A DNA stretch of 9,863 bases from UBA5972 sp964480735 (GTDB lineage Bacteria > Pseudomonadota > Alphaproteobacteria > Rhodobacterales > Rhodobacteraceae), in the NCBI GenBank assembly GCA_964480735.1, contig CAYZQS010000099.1, positions 1 to 9,863 on the forward strand. Reading direction: 5' to 3'. A model generated the notes under the pieces. That model was not told where the DNA came from. It saw only the letters and a list, made by a program, of their open reading frames with translations, and did not search any database. Position 1 is the first letter of the stretch, and each line of letters opens with the position of its first letter. A program made the position numbers and the translations under genes. Of the stretch, positions 1-6,291 are shown one piece after another.

Positions 1-873
1 CTAAGCGAAATCTGGGGCGAGTTGCAGCGGGCCGCCGGTGCCACGGAACGGCTGGTGGAGCTGCTGAACGCCAGTGACAGCGTGTCTGATCCCGCACGTC
101 CGGTTGCCATGCCCGCAAAATCAGCCGGGGAAATCGGGTTTGAAAACGTCACCTTTCGCTATCCCGCGCGGCCGACAATTGTAGCGCTGGATCAGGTGTC
201 ATTTTCCGTTCATGCGGGCGAGACCGTGGCCTTGGTGGGGCCAAGCGGCGCCGGAAAGTCGACGATATTTCAGCTGCTGCTGCGGTTTTTTGATCCCGCT
301 TTAGGGCGCGTGGTGCTGGACGGGGTTGATCTGAAATCAATGGAACGGGCCGATTTTCGCAAAGCCATCGCGATGGTGCCTCAGGACCCTGTAATCTTTG
401 CCACGTCGGCGCGCGAAAATATCCGCTTTGGCAGGCCCGGGGCGACAGACGTTGAAGTGGAAGATGCGGCAAAGTCCGCCGCCGCCCATGATTTCTTAAG
501 CGCTTTGCCCGATGGCTATGACAGTTTTGTCGGCGAGCGCGGCGTCATGCTGTCCGGCGGTCAAAAACAACGCATCGCCATTGCCCGCGCCATATTGCGT
601 GCAGCCCCTGTGCTGCTGCTGGACGAGGCCACTTCGGCGCTGGATGCGGAAAGCGAACTGGCGGTGCAACAGGCGGTCGAGGCGATGGCTGCTGATCGCA
701 CGACCCTGATCGTTGCGCACCGCTTGGCAACCGTGAAAAAGGCCGACCGGATCATCGTGTTTGACCAGGGCCGCGTGGTGGCCACCGGCACCCACAAGGC
801 GCTGGTGGCGCAGGGCGGGTTGTACGCGCGGCTGGCGAAGCTGCAGTTTACGGCAGGGATGGCTGCCGAGTAG
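1..873 (+). CDS. ABC exporter, ATP-binding (C-terminal) part, 5'-truncated by window edge
   Basis: The reading frame is open from base 1, so the start and the transmembrane domain lie outside the window; 290 residues remain. The visible part begins with the helix that links the membrane domain to the nucleotide-binding domain in exporters fused in one chain (LSEIWGELQRAAGATERL). A complete ATPase domain follows: Walker A GPSGAGKST at residues 80-88, Q-loop glutamine 128 (VPQDP), signature LSGGQ 184-188, Walker B VLLLDE with catalytic Glu209, D-loop SALD 212-215 and H-loop His240. All catalytic residues are intact, so this is an active ATPase of the MsbA/multidrug/lipid exporter type, working as a dimer in the inner membrane. 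The substrate cannot be told from this half. The gene ends with TAG and faces the DUF899 gene convergently, with a palindromic terminator region between them. Confidence 0.95.
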   Translation, partial: LSEIWGELQRAAGATERLVELLNASDSVSDPARPVAMPAKSAGEIGFENVTFRYPARPTIVALDQVSFSVHAGETVALVGPSGAGKSTIFQLLLRFFDPALGRVVLDGVDLKSMERADFRKAIAMVPQDPVIFATSARENIRFGRPGATDVEVEDAAKSAAAHDFLSALPDGYDSFVGERGVMLSGGQKQRIAIARAILRAAPVLLLDEATSALDAESELAVQQAVEAMAADRTTLIVAHRLATVKKADRIIVFDQGRVVATGTHKALVAQGGLYARLAKLQFTAGMAAE

Positions 874-908
874 GTTGATTGACCAAGGATATTTTGTTCA
901 CCTGTTGC

Positions 909-1136
909 TTCATCTTTGCCAAAATACTCAAAAACCGCCAAGCGTTCAGCGACGGCGGCCCGGCCCAACAAATTGTGATCGAAGATCACCAATTTGGCGG
1001 GAGCACCCCTTGGGTTTATCGCGATTTTTTCAACGGGGCGCTCCCGCCAAAAACGCGACCTGCGGTCGGTTTTTGTTGGGCCGGGCCGACGACGCCAGGG
1101 CGGCGCGTCGGTTTGAGTATTTATTGCAAAGATGAA
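909..1136. repeat. Concentric imperfect palindrome with two opposed side hairpins
   Basis: Three pairs of inverted arms share one centre near base 1022. The outer arms are 909-936/1110-1136, with an 11-base perfect core (ttcatctttgc/gcaaagatgaa). The middle arms are 956-972/1072-1088, 17 of 17 complementary. The inner arms are 993-1009/1035-1051, 16 of 17. Between the middle and inner arms each side carries its own hairpin, at 970-995 and at 1049-1074. The centre contains an eight-base perfect palindrome (atcgcgat, 1018-1025). A transcript in either direction could fold into a long stem with a four-way junction. No transposase or target-site duplication is seen. It lies between two converging genes, so a termination or mRNA-end-protecting role is likely; it could also be a dispersed intergenic repeat family. 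The rest of the 874-1195 spacer shows no gene. Confidence 0.85.
1049..1074. terminator. Bidirectional intrinsic terminator hairpin
   Basis: The stem pairs aaaaac (1049-1054) with gttttt (1069-1074) and cgacc (1056-1060) with ggtcg (1064-1068), around a tgc loop with one bulged G. It is GC-rich at the top and ends in a run of five T on either strand, so it can stop transcription from the ABC exporter gene (+) and from the DUF899 gene (-). It also forms one side arm of the larger concentric palindrome. Confidence 0.6.
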
Positions 1137-1195
1137 ATGGCGGCGCGGATTTAAAGGGGCGGTGAGATGTGCATTGGTGCTGGCCGATGGGCCGC

Positions 1196-1888
1196 TCAAT
1201 ACTCGTCCCGCCGCCTGAGCCACGCCATTGAATGGGCCAGCCCCGCCTCGTCACGCCCTTTTGGTAGCAGGTCCATGTAGTGGTAGGCGCCGTTCATCAT
1301 ATCCAGACCGCGCGCGAAGGTAGAGTAGGTGTGGTAGGTGCCGGTTTCATCACGCAAAAAGACGCTGATTCCGGGGGCTTCGGAACTGGGAAAACCGCCG
1401 GTGTTAAAGTTGTAGATCGGTTTGCCGCTGTTTTGTTCTTCCTCGGTGAATGAAACGCGAAAGTCCTGATTGAACGTGCTGCCTTTTGCCGACACCCATG
1501 TGAAATCCCAGCCCATGCGGTTTTGATAGGCTGCCAAGGTGGCGAAATCTGCTGCTGACACCACGGCAAACGCGGCATCCCTTGCGTTCAGATGCGCGAC
1601 CGTGCCGCTGAAATTATCGGCCCAATAGGAACAGGACGGGCAACCCGCATCCCAATCCGGCCCGTACATAAAGTGATAGACGATCAGTTGAGAGCAATTG
1701 CCAAACAGATCGTCCATGCTGACCGCACCGCTTGCACCGGTGAACATATAGTCGGTATCCAGCCGCACTTTGGGCAAGGCGCGGCGCTTGGCGGACAGGG
1801 CGTCGCGGGTTTTGCTGAACTGTTTTTCCTCGGCCAGCAATTCAAGTCGTTTTTCCAGCCACTCATTTCGCGAAACGATATCGGTCAT
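1196..1888 (-). CDS. DUF899 family thioredoxin-like protein
   Basis: This 230-residue protein matches the DUF899 family along its whole length. An N-terminal charged helix is followed by the thioredoxin-fold core with YHFMYGPDWDAGCPSCSYWAD at about residues 71-91, holding Cys83 and Cys86 in a CPSC arrangement. The family C-terminus is also present (YSTFARGLDMMNGAYHYMD, then DLLPKGRDE and MAWLRRRDEY). The fold resembles AhpC/thioredoxin proteins and a redox or thiol role is often assumed, but no reaction is firmly established for the family. There is no signal peptide, so it is cytoplasmic. The start is the ATG at 1886-1888, preceded by an AAGGA Shine-Dalgarno sequence (seven bases between). 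It is a single gene, divergent from the acyl-CoA synthetase operon, with its own promoter overlapped by a palindrome. Family assignment is firm; biochemical role is unknown. Confidence 0.93.
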   Translation of the reverse strand: MTDIVSRNEWLEKRLELLAEEKQFSKTRDALSAKRRALPKVRLDTDYMFTGASGAVSMDDLFGNCSQLIVYHFMYGPDWDAGCPSCSYWADNFSGTVAHLNARDAAFAVVSAADFATLAAYQNRMGWDFTWVSAKGSTFNQDFRVSFTEEEQNSGKPIYNFNTGGFPSSEAPGISVFLRDETGTYHTYSTFARGLDMMNGAYHYMDLLPKGRDEAGLAHSMAWLRRRDEY

Positions 1889-1905
1889 TTGCCTATCCTT
1901 TTATA

Positions 1906-1923
1906 ATTAACTATATTGTTAAT
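1906..1923. promoter_or_regulatory. Palindromic operator candidate overlapping the DUF899 promoter
   Basis: There is a perfect 6-6-6 inverted repeat: attaac, six-base spacer tatatt, gttaat. It covers the proposed -10 box and transcription start of the DUF899 gene, the usual position for a dimeric repressor. Its AT-rich form would suit a winged-helix repressor such as an ArsR-type protein, but no regulator gene is in the window, so the binding partner is unknown. Confidence 0.4.
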
Positions 1924-1946
1924 AACAGATTCTTCGCGCTCGTCAA
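1919..1946 (-). promoter_or_regulatory. Candidate sigma-70 promoter of the DUF899 gene
   Basis: Read on the minus strand, TTGACG (1946-1941) and TATTAA (1924-1919) are separated by 16 bases, giving a good -35 and a moderate -10 box. Transcription would start near 1912, about 24 bases before the ATG. The -10 box overlaps the palindrome at 1906-1923, as expected of a repressed promoter. Confidence 0.5.
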
Positions 1947-2006
1947 GATTACAATTGTATCGGGCCATAAAACGCCGCGTCAGCTTTGGGCAAACCAACA
2001 AGCGCC

Positions 2007-2034
2007 TTGCGCCACGCCAAGGTTTGTTTATTCT
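2007..2034 (+). promoter_or_regulatory. Candidate promoter of the acyl-CoA synthetase operon
   Basis: TTGCGC (2007-2012) and TATTCT (2029-2034) with 16 bases between them fit a moderate sigma-70 promoter. The predicted transcription start near 2041 leaves a leader of about 45 bases before the ATG at 2086. This is a pattern match only. Confidence 0.35.
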
Positions 2035-2046
2035 GCTCGCAACGAT

Positions 2047-2063
2047 TTTCGCACAAAGCGAAA
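2047..2063. promoter_or_regulatory. Palindromic operator candidate in the leader of the acyl-CoA synthetase operon
   Basis: There is a perfect inverted repeat: tttcgc, spacer acaaa, gcgaaa. It lies just downstream of the predicted transcription start and 23 bases before the chosen ATG, where a repressor sensing acyl-CoA could block transcription. The same bases could form a small RNA hairpin. The regulator family is not identifiable from the site alone. Confidence 0.35.
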
Positions 2064-2085
2064 TTTGATGAACTGGGGGTTCCAA

Positions 2086-3981
2086 ATGACCAAACTGGCC
2101 ACATTTGAAGACAAAATTGCCATTGAAAATGAAATGCCCTGGGGCAAACGGGTGGGTGCCAAGACGCTATACCAGTTTGTGGCCAGAACAAAAGACCGCT
2201 TTGGTGACCGCAGCGCCATCACGTTTCAGATCACCTCGGGGCAAAAGGACAAGGCAGAAACCCTGACATGGGCCGACCTTCACGGCAAGATGACCCAGGC
2301 CGCCAATCTGTTTCGGCGCCTTGGAGTGGGCGAAAACGATGTTGTGGCCTATCTGTTGCCCAATTGTAACGAGGCGGCGCTGGCGCTGCTGGGCGGGGCC
2401 ACGGCGGGGATTGTCAACCCGATCAACCCGCTGCTGGAGGCCGAACAAATCGGTGCCATTCTGCGCGAAACCGGGGCCAAGGTTTTGGTGACGCTGAAGT
2501 CGTTTCCCAAAACCAACGTGGCGCAGTTGGCGGACGAGGCCGTGGCTTTGGCACCCAATGTCAAAACCATTCTGGAAGTGGACTTGCTGCGCTATCTTTC
2601 CCCACCCAAAAGCTGGATCGTGCCTCTGATCCGGCCCAAAAATCCTGTGAGTCACAGCGCCAAGGTGATGAACTTTAACGACGAGCTGGCCAAGGCCCGC
2701 GCCGATGCCCTGGACTTTGAGGAAAGCGGCAAAGACCGCATCGCCGCATATTTCCACACCGGTGGCACCACCGGCATGCCAAAAGTGGCACAGCACAAAT
2801 ATTCCGGCATGATCTACAACGGCTGGTGCGCGGATTATTCGCTGTTTGACGAGACCGACGTTTTGATCTGCCCGCTGCCGCTGTTTCATGTGTTTGCCGC
2901 CTATCCGGTTATGATGGCGGCGATTGCCACAGGTGCGCATGTGGTGTTGCCGACCCCTGCGGGCTATCGCGGTGACGGGGTGTTTGACAATTTCTGGAAG
3001 CTGATCGAGCGGTATAAGGTCACGTTCATGATAACGGTTCCCACAGCTGCGGCGGCCCTGATGCAGCGGCCGGTGGATGCGGATATTTCGACGCTGAAAA
3101 CCGCACTGTGCGGCTCTGCCCCATTGCCACTGGAACTGTTCAACAAGTTTGAAAGTGCTGTCGGGGTTAAAATCCTGGAAGGGTACGGCATGACAGAGGC
3201 CACGTGCCTTGTGTCGTGCAACCCGGTGGACGGCGAGCGCAAAGTTGGCTCTGTCGGCCTGCCGATGCCCTATACCGACGTGCGCATTTTGGATTGTGAC
3301 GGGGACGGCAAAATATTGAAGGAAATGGCGGTTGATGAAGTGGGCGAAATTTGTGTGGCCAACCCCGGTGTGCTGGCGGGTAAAACCTATACCGAGGCGG
3401 CAAAGAACAAGGGTTTGTTTGCGGACAAGAAATTCCTGCGCACCGGTGATTTGGGGCGGATAGACAGCGACGGGTATTTGTACATCACCGGGCGTGCCAA
3501 AGATCTGATCATCCGCGGCGGCCACAATATAGACCCGGCCCTGATCGAAGAGGCGCTGATGGGTCACCCTGATGTGGCCTTTGTTGGCGCAATCGGCCAG
3601 CCTGATGCCCATTCAGGCGAAGTTCCGGCGGCATATGTGGAATTGATCGAGGGCGGCAATGTCGATGTGGGTGGGTTGATGGCCTATGCCGAGGAACATG
3701 TGGCGGAACGCGCAGCACAGCCAAAACATGTGGAAATCATGGCCGAGCTGCCCAAGACCGCTGTGGGCAAAGTGTTCAAACCGGCCCTGCGCAAGTCCGC
3801 CATAACGCGCACGTTTAACGCGGCCCTTGACGGTGCCGGAGTCGGTGCATCGGTCAGCAGCGTGCTTGACGACAAAAAGCTGGGGTTGGTGGCGCAGATT
3901 TCCAAATCTGACAGTGCTTTGACGGACAAAGACATCAAGGCCGTTCTAGGTGACTTTACAGTGAAATGGGCCTGGGCCTGA
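2086..3981 (+). CDS. Acyl-CoA synthetase (AMP-forming), long form with C-terminal tail
   Basis: This 631-residue ANL-superfamily adenylating enzyme would convert a carboxylic acid, ATP and CoA to acyl-CoA in the cytoplasm through an acyl-adenylate. Seen motifs: the P-loop TGGTTGMPK (225-233), GYGMTEA (366-372), TGD (453-455), the hinge region GRAKDLI from residue 469, and catalytic Lys562 in PKTAVGK. About 69 residues follow that lysine, much more than in FadD-type ligases, and length and tail recall the roughly 630-residue AMP-binding proteins annotated simply as acyl-CoA synthetases in proteobacteria. The ATG at 2086 is preferred because GGGGG (2075-2079) lies six bases before it; TTG at 2065 and ATG at 2068 are in frame but lack a ribosome binding site. 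It is first in an operon with the FadD-like gene. Substrate chain length is not predictable from sequence. Confidence 0.92.
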   Translation: MTKLATFEDKIAIENEMPWGKRVGAKTLYQFVARTKDRFGDRSAITFQITSGQKDKAETLTWADLHGKMTQAANLFRRLGVGENDVVAYLLPNCNEAALALLGGATAGIVNPINPLLEAEQIGAILRETGAKVLVTLKSFPKTNVAQLADEAVALAPNVKTILEVDLLRYLSPPKSWIVPLIRPKNPVSHSAKVMNFNDELAKARADALDFEESGKDRIAAYFHTGGTTGMPKVAQHKYSGMIYNGWCADYSLFDETDVLICPLPLFHVFAAYPVMMAAIATGAHVVLPTPAGYRGDGVFDNFWKLIERYKVTFMITVPTAAAALMQRPVDADISTLKTALCGSAPLPLELFNKFESAVGVKILEGYGMTEATCLVSCNPVDGERKVGSVGLPMPYTDVRILDCDGDGKILKEMAVDEVGEICVANPGVLAGKTYTEAAKNKGLFADKKFLRTGDLGRIDSDGYLYITGRAKDLIIRGGHNIDPALIEEALMGHPDVAFVGAIGQPDAHSGEVPAAYVELIEGGNVDVGGLMAYAEEHVAERAAQPKHVEIMAELPKTAVGKVFKPALRKSAITRTFNAALDGAGVGASVSSVLDDKKLGLVAQISKSDSALTDKDIKAVLGDFTVKWAWA

Positions 3982-3999
3982 CGCAAAAGGAATTTTCAA

Positions 4000-5598
4000 A
4001 TGAGCCAAAGCGCTATTGAACGCGCCCGCGCTGCGGATTCGATCTATGAGTTTCTCGATGGCGCGGCGCAGGCCTATGGTGACGATATTGCCTTTGAGAA
4101 CTATCACAACACCCTGACATTTGCTGATATGGGCCGCTATGCCAACGCTTTGGCGGCTTATATGCAAAACGAAATGGGTGTGGTGAAGGGCACAAAGATT
4201 GCCCTGATGTCGCCCAACGCGCTGTCTCATCCGGTTTGCACGATGGCCATTCATAAATGTGGCGGCGTGCAGGTCAGCGTGAACCCGATGTACACGCCAA
4301 GCGAGCTGGAACATCAGCTAAACGACAGCGAAAGCGAAATCCTGCTGATTTTTTCCGGCTCAACCGTCAGCTTTGCGCCGATCCGTGAAAAAGCGGGCAT
4401 AAAACAGGTGCTGGTCATCAGCCTTGGCGACTGTGGACAAAATGATCTGCCAGGCCCACCGGTGGTGGATGGTTTCGATGATTATACGTTGTTGTCAGAT
4501 GCCCTGAAAGCGGGTGCCGACATGGCATTTTCGCCGGTTGCCGTTGGTCGTGATGATCTGGCGTTTTTGCAATATACCGGCGGCACAACCGGGCCATCGA
4601 AAGGTGCGATGCTGACCCACGGCAATATTTTGCGCAATCTGGATCAGGGTTTTGGCGTGATGGAATCTGTGTCGGTTGAACGCGAGGAAATTGTTGTTAC
4701 CGCGTTACCACTTTATCATATTTTCGGGCTGATGGCGAATTTTCTAAGCTACACGGGATTTGGCAACAAGAACATTCTGATCACCAATCCACGGGACATG
4801 GATCAGTTTGTTGGTGCAATCAAAGACGCCGGGTTTACCCGCATCAACGGCGTGAACACGCTTTATGCCGGTCTGCTGTTGCACCCAAAATTCGCGGAAA
4901 TTGATTTTTCCAGGCTGAAGATGGCGCTGGCGGGTGGGACAGCGACGTTGCAGACGGTATCTGACAGCTGGGAAAAGGTGACCGGCAAACCGATACTGGA
5001 GGCTTACGGCCTGTCCGAAACCTCGCCGATACTGACCATCAGCGATCCGGAATGGACGGAATTTACCGGCACGGTGGGCTGCGCGGTTGCGGATACCGAT
5101 ATCAGGCTGCTGGATGACGATGACACCGAAGTGGCGCAGGGCGAGCGCGGCGAATTGGTGTGCAAAGGTCCGCAGGTGACGCAGGGCTATTACAAACGCC
5201 CGGACGCCAATGCCGAGGCGTTCACGGCGGACGGATATTTTCGCACCGGTGACATCGCAATCATGGATGATCAGGGACGTTACCAGATTGTGGACCGCAA
5301 GAAAGACATGATTATCGTCTCAGGTTTTAACGTTTATCCCAACGATGTTGAACAGGTGGCAAGCAGTTGCGAGGGTGTTCAGGAATGCGCCTGCCTTGGG
5401 GTGCCGGACAAAAAAACCGGCGAGGCGGTAAAGCTGTTTGTGGTCAAAAGTGCGGGCTCTGACGTAACGCCGGCCGAAATAACCGCCCATTGTGCTGTGC
5501 ATCTGACCAACTACAAGGTTCCGCATCAAATTGATTTTATTGACGAAGTGCCAAAATCTGCCGTGGGTAAAATGCTGCGGCGGGAACTGCGGAAATAA
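4000..5598 (+). CDS. fadD: Long-chain fatty-acid--CoA ligase (FadD type)
   Basis: This 532-residue ANL enzyme would activate fatty acids to acyl-CoA for beta-oxidation or lipid synthesis, at or near the inner membrane. It resembles E. coli FadD in several blocks: NPMYTPSELEHQLNDS in the N-terminal domain, LQYTGGTTGPSKGAMLTH (P-loop 193-201), YGLSE 336-340, and the fatty-acyl-CoA synthetase signature running from about residue 411 through TGD (416-418), DRKKDMI and VSGFNVYP (to 447). Catalytic Lys524 sits in PKSAVGK and only eight residues follow, so there is no extra tail. The start is ATG at 4000, with AAAAGGA at 3985-3991 and eight bases between. The gene begins 18 bases after the stop of the preceding synthetase, so the two are almost certainly co-transcribed. 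A medium-chain or unusual-acid preference is possible; the symbol reflects similarity, not proof. Confidence 0.9.
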   Translation: MSQSAIERARAADSIYEFLDGAAQAYGDDIAFENYHNTLTFADMGRYANALAAYMQNEMGVVKGTKIALMSPNALSHPVCTMAIHKCGGVQVSVNPMYTPSELEHQLNDSESEILLIFSGSTVSFAPIREKAGIKQVLVISLGDCGQNDLPGPPVVDGFDDYTLLSDALKAGADMAFSPVAVGRDDLAFLQYTGGTTGPSKGAMLTHGNILRNLDQGFGVMESVSVEREEIVVTALPLYHIFGLMANFLSYTGFGNKNILITNPRDMDQFVGAIKDAGFTRINGVNTLYAGLLLHPKFAEIDFSRLKMALAGGTATLQTVSDSWEKVTGKPILEAYGLSETSPILTISDPEWTEFTGTVGCAVADTDIRLLDDDDTEVAQGERGELVCKGPQVTQGYYKRPDANAEAFTADGYFRTGDIAIMDDQGRYQIVDRKKDMIIVSGFNVYPNDVEQVASSCEGVQECACLGVPDKKTGEAVKLFVVKSAGSDVTPAEITAHCAVHLTNYKVPHQIDFIDEVPKSAVGKMLRRELRK

Positions 5599-5629
5599 CA
5601 CATCGCCGCGGACTGTTGGCACGGTGCTC

Positions 5630-5660
5630 TTGATTTGCTGCCAAATTTGATTTTTGCTAG
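5630..5660 (+). promoter_or_regulatory. Weak promoter candidate before the exported-protein gene
   Basis: TTGATT (5630-5635) and TGCTAG (5655-5660), 19 bases apart, could serve as -35 and -10 boxes for the gene starting at 5690. The spacing is longer than ideal. Read-through from the ligase operon is an alternative, since no strong terminator separates them. Confidence 0.3.
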
Positions 5661-5689
5661 GCTCAACCGGGGAAATGATGAGGGTCGCC

Positions 5690-6253
5690 ATGAACAGACT
5701 GTTTAAACTTGCTGCATTGACATTAACGGTTGGGGTGCTGCACGGCACCGGGCTGATTGCACCGCAGTCTGGCGCGGCATTTGCTCAAGACACTGAATCC
5801 AGCGTCATTTTCACCCGCAAACATTGGGAAGTCCGGGTGGTGGAATTTGGCGACGGCACCCTGGCCTGTGTGGCCGAGGTGGACCACCGGGGCGGCAGTT
5901 TCCTGATCTGGGTGGCCCCGGGTTCCGACGCGCGGCTGCAATTTTATTCTGACGACTGGCAATTTGACAACGAGACCGCAGACATCCAACTGCAGATTGA
6001 CCGGCGCGGCGTTTGGGACCTGACCAACGCCGAGCTGGACCAGAACAGCGTGTTTTTCACCATGAATGACGATGATACGTCTGTTCGTTTTCTGCGTGAA
6101 GTGATGCGCGGCAATATTTTGAAGCTTAGCTCGTCCAGCGGGCGCGAAATAACGCGCTATTCGCTGGCCGGTTCCAGCGCGTCGATACTGGCGCTGGTGG
6201 ATTGCAACGATGCGCTGGCGGATTTGGACGGGGATGATAATCCGTTTAATTAG
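5690..6253 (+). CDS. Small exported protein of unknown function
   Basis: A 187-residue protein with a clear Sec signal peptide: MNRLFKL, a hydrophobic stretch (about 8-25), then AAFAQ with likely cleavage near residues 32-33. The mature part has a WEVRVVEFGDGTLACVAEV segment and ends with YSLAGSSASILALVDC; Cys60 and Cys172 are the only cysteines and could form a disulfide in the periplasm. This layout (W-x-V near the start, paired cysteines, an LAGS-type block near the end) vaguely recalls the invasion-associated-locus-B (IalB) fold, but this is only a resemblance. The last residues (DLDGDDNPFN) are acidic, a possible cation-binding tail. ATG 5690 is chosen because GAGGG lies five bases before it and it starts the signal peptide cleanly; ATGs at 5675 and 5678 are in frame but poorly spaced. 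It follows fadD by 91 bases and ends 38 bases from the converging kinase gene. Confidence 0.82.
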   Translation: MNRLFKLAALTLTVGVLHGTGLIAPQSGAAFAQDTESSVIFTRKHWEVRVVEFGDGTLACVAEVDHRGGSFLIWVAPGSDARLQFYSDDWQFDNETADIQLQIDRRGVWDLTNAELDQNSVFFTMNDDDTSVRFLREVMRGNILKLSSSSGREITRYSLAGSSASILALVDCNDALADLDGDDNPFN

Positions 6254-6291
6254 GCGTTAATTGTGGCGGATGGTGCCGGGCGACATGTGGG

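Noticed and set aside
909..1136. Palindrome as an insertion sequence or MITE
   Set aside because: No transposase, no recognisable target-site duplication at the flanks, and nested arms rather than simple terminal repeats. Kept only as a repeat/structured element.
879..1154. 91-residue plus-strand frame in the spacer
   Set aside because: It coincides almost exactly with the inverted repeat, which keeps frames open by composition; no ribosome binding site or conserved motif.
561..1223. 220-residue minus-strand frame across the ABC gene end and the palindrome
   Set aside because: It overlaps the ATPase motifs antisense and then runs through the inverted repeat; low-complexity translation, no family features.
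2167..3612. 481-residue open frame on the minus strand
   Set aside because: It lies entirely antisense to the well-supported acyl-CoA synthetase, its translation is rich in His/Gln/Arg without domain motifs, and there is no ribosome binding site. It is a codon-bias shadow.
5616..5644. ttggca ... tgccaa inverted repeat after fadD, considered as a terminator
   Set aside because: Six-pair stem with a 17-base loop; the T-rich tract downstream overlaps the candidate promoter of the next gene. Too weak to call.
6254..6291. Terminator between the converging exported-protein and kinase genes
   Set aside because: Only 38 bases separate the stops and no stem with a T-run is visible.
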